Part shown: positions 60,116 to 64,000 of the stretch, one piece after another | Layout: each line of letters begins with the position of its first letter | Position numbering within the stretch: the first letter of the stretch is position 1 | Source: Echiichthys vipera | Lineage: Eukaryota; Chordata; Actinopteri; Perciformes; Trachinidae | Reading direction: 5' to 3' | Assembly: GCA_963691815.1 (NCBI GenBank) | Contig: OY829665.1 | Span: forward strand, 22,664,906-22,728,905 | Length of the DNA: 64,000 nucleotides | Notes under the pieces: model-generated | The model's input: only the letters and a program-made list of their open reading frames with translations | What the model was told of the DNA's origin: nothing | Database searches by the model: none | Made by a program: the position numbers and the translations under genes

Positions 60116-61167
60116 TCATGTGTGGGATCTCATGTGGTGTTTTAAACTTTCTCTGTGTTTGTAACATTTTTTACAGACTGAACAGCTGAAGGGTTTCTCT
60201 CCTGTATGAGTTATCATGTGGTGCTTCAGAGACCATTTGAACCCAAAGGTTTGACCACACTGAGAGCAGCTAAATGGTTTCTCTCCTGAGTGGATTCTCA
60301 TGTGGTGTTTTAAACTTTCTCTGTTTTTATAATTTGTATCACAGACAGAGCAGCTAAATGGTTTCTCTCCTGTGTGGATTCTCATGTGTATCTGTAAATT
60401 ACCACGTTGTGTATAGGATTTATTACAGACTTTGCAGCTAAATGGTTTCTCTCCTGTATGAGTTCTCATGTGTTTCTTTAGATTCCCCTTGATGGCACAT
60501 CGTTTCCCACACTCAGAGCAGCTAAATGGTTTCTCTCCTGTGTGACTTCTCATGTGTACCTGTAACTTTCCATTTTCCGCAAAATATTTCTTACAGACCA
60601 AGCAGCTGAATGCTTTCTCTCCTGTATGAGTTCTCATGTGTCTCTTCAGATTCCCCTTGATGCCAAATATTTTCCCACACTCAGAGCAGCTAAATGGTTT
60701 CCCGACATCACTACATCTGGACTCACTGACAGAAACTTCATCATTACTCAGAGAGTTTAAACCTGACTGAGGTTCTCTGGTCTCCATCCAATCATCACTG
60801 TCATCAGTCTCAGATTCAGAATAATCTCCGGTCCCTTCATCAGCATCTGGTTGTGGATGTCTTCCTGGATGTGGATAGTCATCAGCTTCTGTTTTAGTAT
60901 GTTCAGTTGGTCTTTGTTGAAGCTGTGAAGACTGGGCTTCTTCTTCTTCTTCATCTTCTTCTTCACTCTTCACAGGGATAGAAGTGAATGAGAACTTGAT
61001 GTGATCCTCCTCCAGTCCTTGAAGCTGCTCTCTCTCCTGACTGGTCTGTATTTCCTCCTGTTCCTCTTTAATGTGTGGGGGCTCTGGGTCCTCCTGGTCC
61101 AGACTGGAGCTCCAACCATGTTGCTCAGGGGGAACCTCTTCTTTAACCACCAAGAGCTTCTGGACGT
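60116..61167 (-). CDS. C2H2 zinc-finger protein, last exon, shortened
   Basis: Coding from a splice acceptor (TTTTGTTCTGCAG, ending at 61168) through DVQKLLVVKEEVPPEQHGWS, an acidic region, and seven C2H2 fingers with HTGEKPF linkers. The fingers begin FSCSECGKIFGIKGNL, FSCLVCKKYF, FSCSECGKRC, FSCKVCNKSY, FSCSVCDTNY, FSCSQCGQTF and FSCSVCKKCY. It stops at ...MRSHT: the next linker codon is TGA where GGA (Gly) is expected. It is a likely nuclear DNA-binding regulator of the large fish ZNF expansion. Members of this type normally have an upstream coding exon, which I could not find in 61170-61660. It may be a pseudogene. Confidence 0.75.
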
Positions 61168-61168
61168 C

Positions 61169-61660
61169 TGCAGAACAAAATAAAATACAGAAACGCATCA
61201 TCATTTACACTATTTAACTAAAAAGACGAGAGGGAAATTAAGTTTACAGAAAAGAGGGCAGTCGCAATCTGGAAGGAGCCAGTCGGTTCCCGGCCCCTAG
61301 ATGAAGTCTGTGTTTCTCTTCATTAAGTCTCATGAAAATAAAACTCTAAACTGAATACACATCTTTTAAGCCAACATTGTTAAAACAGAGCAGCTAATGT
61401 TGGTAACACAATAAGTTAGCGTTCGCCCTGTAGCTGCTCTCTGTTGAACTCACAACAACCAAGGGTGAGAAGAGGAAAAGCGATCGTAAATGACAGAAAA
61501 CACAGGAAAGACACCTTTTGTTTTACAACTTCACCTGTGTCTAACATGCAGGAAGCAAGCCAGCAAGAGAACACTCTTCTTTGATGCTCAACTGCTAAGT
61601 GGAAACATGGGAAATCTGTGGGACAATGAGCTTTTAAAGCATTAACAGACTTTTTTCAGT
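61169..61660. other. Upstream of the zinc-finger exon, no exon found
   Basis: Should contain an intron and perhaps a first exon, but I see no N-terminal coding sequence of the expected kind on the minus strand. Confidence 0.5.
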
Positions 61661-63170
61661 GTAAGTTTATCTGTTGGAGGTCAGAGATATCCATGAAGAA
61701 AACCTTTTCCAGTGTGGTAAGGACCTCCAACTGGGCCGAAGGTTCATCTTCCAACCAGACAATGACCCTAAGCACACAGCTAAAATGACAAAGGATTGTC
61801 TTAGGGCACACTCACACTGTCCTTCCGCACCGCGCCCGGGCTTTAGGGTACTTGTCCCCCCCTCCCTCTCCCCCCGCTGGCCAGCCCGTTTGTACTCACA
61901 CTGCCTGGGCCTCGCGCATATGCTTCTTGCCTGTCCATACGTCGTCACGTCGTATCACGTCACACGCATTGATATACGTCATCGCGATGGGTCGCTTTGT
62001 TTACAAATCTTTCCATAGACCTCAGAGTTTTTGTGCGTCTTGTCCGACTGTTTTTGAATATTTTCATCCGCCCAAATCTGCAGACAAAACCCTCCACCTC
62101 CGCATCACACCAATGTGAACCTTTCGCCACCATTGTTGGTGGCGTCGTGCTTGTACACATGCGCATGCTCGTGCTCGTACATGTGCAAACGCGCCCTTCA
62201 AAAGCCCACCTTAGGGCGCACTCACACTGCTTAAACGTACTAGGCTTTAGCTGAAAAACCAGCAGTGCACCCGTTCCGTGCATAACTGGGGATAGCGGGC
62301 CATCCACGGCCCGCTTGAAAGAGGTGGGCTTTTGTAGAGCCGTTTGCACATGTACGAGCACGAGCGTGGGCACGTGTATGAGCACAAGCACGAGCCCTAC
62401 GGCGGTAGCGGTATGTGCGCCTGTTCGACATAGAAAATAGATCACATAGAAAATAGATCACACCAACCATCCACCAACCATCACACCAACGTGAAAGGTT
62501 CACGTTGGTGTGATGCGGAGGAGTGTTTACTGCAGATTTTGGTCGGATGAAAATATTCAAAAACAGGCGACAAGACGCACAAAAACTCAGAGGTCTGTGG
62601 AAAGATTTGTAAACAAAGCCACACACGCGATCAATGCGTGTGACGTGTTACGGCATGATGACGTATGGACAGCAAGAAGCATTTGCGCGAGGCCCAGGCA
62701 GTGTGAGTACAAACGGGGCTGGGGCGCGGGGGGAGAGGGAGGGGGGACAAGTACCCTGAAGCACGGGGCGCGGTGCGGAAGGACAGTGTGAGTGCGCCCT
62801 TAGGAACAACTCCATGACTGTTCTTAAATGGCCCAGTCAGAGCCCTGACTTAAACCCAATCTCTCTGGAGAGACCTGAAAATGGCTGTCCATTAACATTC
62901 ACCATCCAACCTGACAGAAGTGGAGAGGATCTGCAGGTGTGAAAAACTTGCATCATTCCCAAGAAGACTCATGGCTATATGAGCTCAAAAGGGCTGCTTC
63001 TACTCAATACTGAGTAAAGCCTCTGAATACTTATGGCCATGTAATATTTCACTTTTTGTTTTTTAATAATTTTGCAAACATTTCTGAAAGTCTGTGTTTT
63101 TCTGTCAAAATGAGGTACTGTGTGTACATACTGAGGAAAACAATAAATTTAAATGATTTTAGTTAGGGCA
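61661..63170 (+). mobile_element. Tc1-like transposon remnant with nested MITEs
   Basis: Transposase pieces flank the inserts. 61674-61800 has FQPDNDPKHTAKMTK, which carries the second catalytic Asp. 62803-62960 has NNSMTVLKWPSQSPDLNPI, then a frame break where the final catalytic Glu should be (normally NPIE), and TEVERICRCEKLASFPRR. The typical Tc1 3' end follows (ACTTATGGCCATGTAATATT...). The left part of the gene and the left inverted end are missing. Dead. Confidence 0.85.
61804..62799. mobile_element. Two Harbinger-like MITEs, tail-to-tail
   Basis: The outer ends are GGGCACACTCACACTG and its inverse, flanked by perfect TTA duplications (61801-61803, 62800-62802). 61804-62210 equals the first two thirds of the 50286 copy. 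62214-62799 is a full copy in the opposite direction with its own GGGCGCACTCACACTG end and TTA at 62211-62213. No coding content. Confidence 0.8.
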
Positions 63171-63174
63171 GCAA

Positions 63175-63425
63175 AACTCACGGTTCAGATTGTTTCGGGA
63201 ATCACAGTCATGGATCGCTGTGTAGAAGAGGACACTGGTGACCACAGACTGGTAAAACTTCAACAGAAGTTTTCTGCAGATGTTGAAGGAGCGAAGTCTC
63301 CTCAGGAAGTACAACCTGCTTTGTTTCTTCCTGTACAGGTGGCTGGTGTGTTATCCAGTCCAGTTTATTGTCCAGTTTATTGTCCAGCCTCAGCCCGAGG
63401 TATTTGTATACCTCCACATTAAAAA
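63175..63425 (-). mobile_element. LINE reverse transcriptase C-terminal fragment
   Basis: The minus strand reads EVYKYLGLRLDNKLDW, then in shifted frames the LRRLRSFNICRK-like and SVVTSVLFYTAIHD-like segments typical of Rex1/RTE-type LINE C-termini. It is a short fragment, broken by frameshifts. Confidence 0.65.
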
Positions 63426-64000
63426 ATTAGGCTCCAGAGGAATGTCGATTCACAGGTGTTTATTTAACTAAAAAACAGATCGTGAACAGTGTAAATTATT
63501 GTACAAAAGCGGTCAGTAAAATAGGACCTTCCCCCATCACCCTCTCAGTTCATTCATTCCATCAACAGGTGAAGAAAAACTGTTTTAATTATTCTGCTTA
63601 CGTACCACCCCACCTGACTCTTTCCGGATGTGACACACAAAAACACTACGTAGCTCCAACATTGACCTGGACTGCAGTCATTCGTGTGGTGATATTACCA
63701 TAAGAGACAAGATGATTTGTTCTTCGATCAACTGCGCCAACAGACAGTTTAGGAGTGTTCAAATTAACTCTGTTATGCTAATTAAATAGCCGCACCTTGA
63801 CTTGCAATACAGCCTACTATTGATGGCACATACACTAGATGCTAATCTGGAGCATCTGGAGGATCCAGGCTGTGAGGGTTGGTCTTTTACAGTCTATGAA
63901 CATGATACTGTGTTAAAAATCAGTTTAAATCCTAGATCGTATCAAAGTCAAAAAGTCTGCATTATTGTCAATTCTTCTTGTTGTCGACGGGGCTGCTGTG
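63426..64000. other. Right edge, no feature seen
   Basis: No gene, RNA or recognisable repeat. A 73-codon frame at 63482-63703 is unsupported. Confidence 0.5.

Overview
The window looks like teleost fish nuclear DNA. It carries intron-less replication-dependent histone genes with the metazoan 3' stem-loop, U2 and U5 snRNA genes, a fish-style KEEVPPEQ-type C2H2 zinc-finger gene, and transposon families typical of fish: hAT, EnSpm/CACTA with a SAMD3-like second gene, piggyBac/PGBD4-like, Tc1, L2 and Tx1-clade LINEs, and a tRNA-derived SINE with a LINE-like tail.

Layout. 1-6812: a decayed endogenous retrovirus on the minus strand (env, pol, protease, gag remnant, primer site, LTR). 6817-10286: a 120-bp tandem repeat, two blocks copied from histone-gene flanks, and a SINE with a (TG)n tract. 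10287-38300: a histone cluster with one H4 (+), H1 (+), H2A (+), H3 (-), H2B (-) and a second H1 (-). The two H1 genes lie in inverted arms of about 2.5 kb. U5 and U2 snRNA genes and a degenerate second U5 lie between the first H1 and H2A. 38563-51725: L2 LINE copies, another histone-flank block, and a broken piggyBac element. 51983-59653: a MITE, then a Tx1-clade LINE set in a (TC)n tract with a second LINE in the opposite direction. 59880-64000: a zinc-finger gene with degraded ends, a dead Tc1 element holding inverted Harbinger-like MITEs, and a LINE fragment.

The main result is that two of the four core histone genes are each cut by what looks like a complete DNA transposon. H4 is split after Tyr-52 by a 9,097-bp CACTA/EnSpm-type element: inverted ends start CACTGAAAAAA, the flanking duplication is TA, and it holds a 904-codon transposase frame and a four-exon, 517-residue second gene. 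H2A is split after Thr-60 by a 3,223-bp hAT element with a perfect 8-bp duplication, CCTGACCG; its five exons join without a break into a 575-residue transposase. In both cases the two histone halves match exactly at the junction once one copy of the duplication is discounted, and the second half keeps its stem-loop. H3, H2B and both H1 genes look intact.

All calls come from reading the sequence and from knowledge of the families; no database search was run. Clade names for LINEs and the retrovirus are the least secure.
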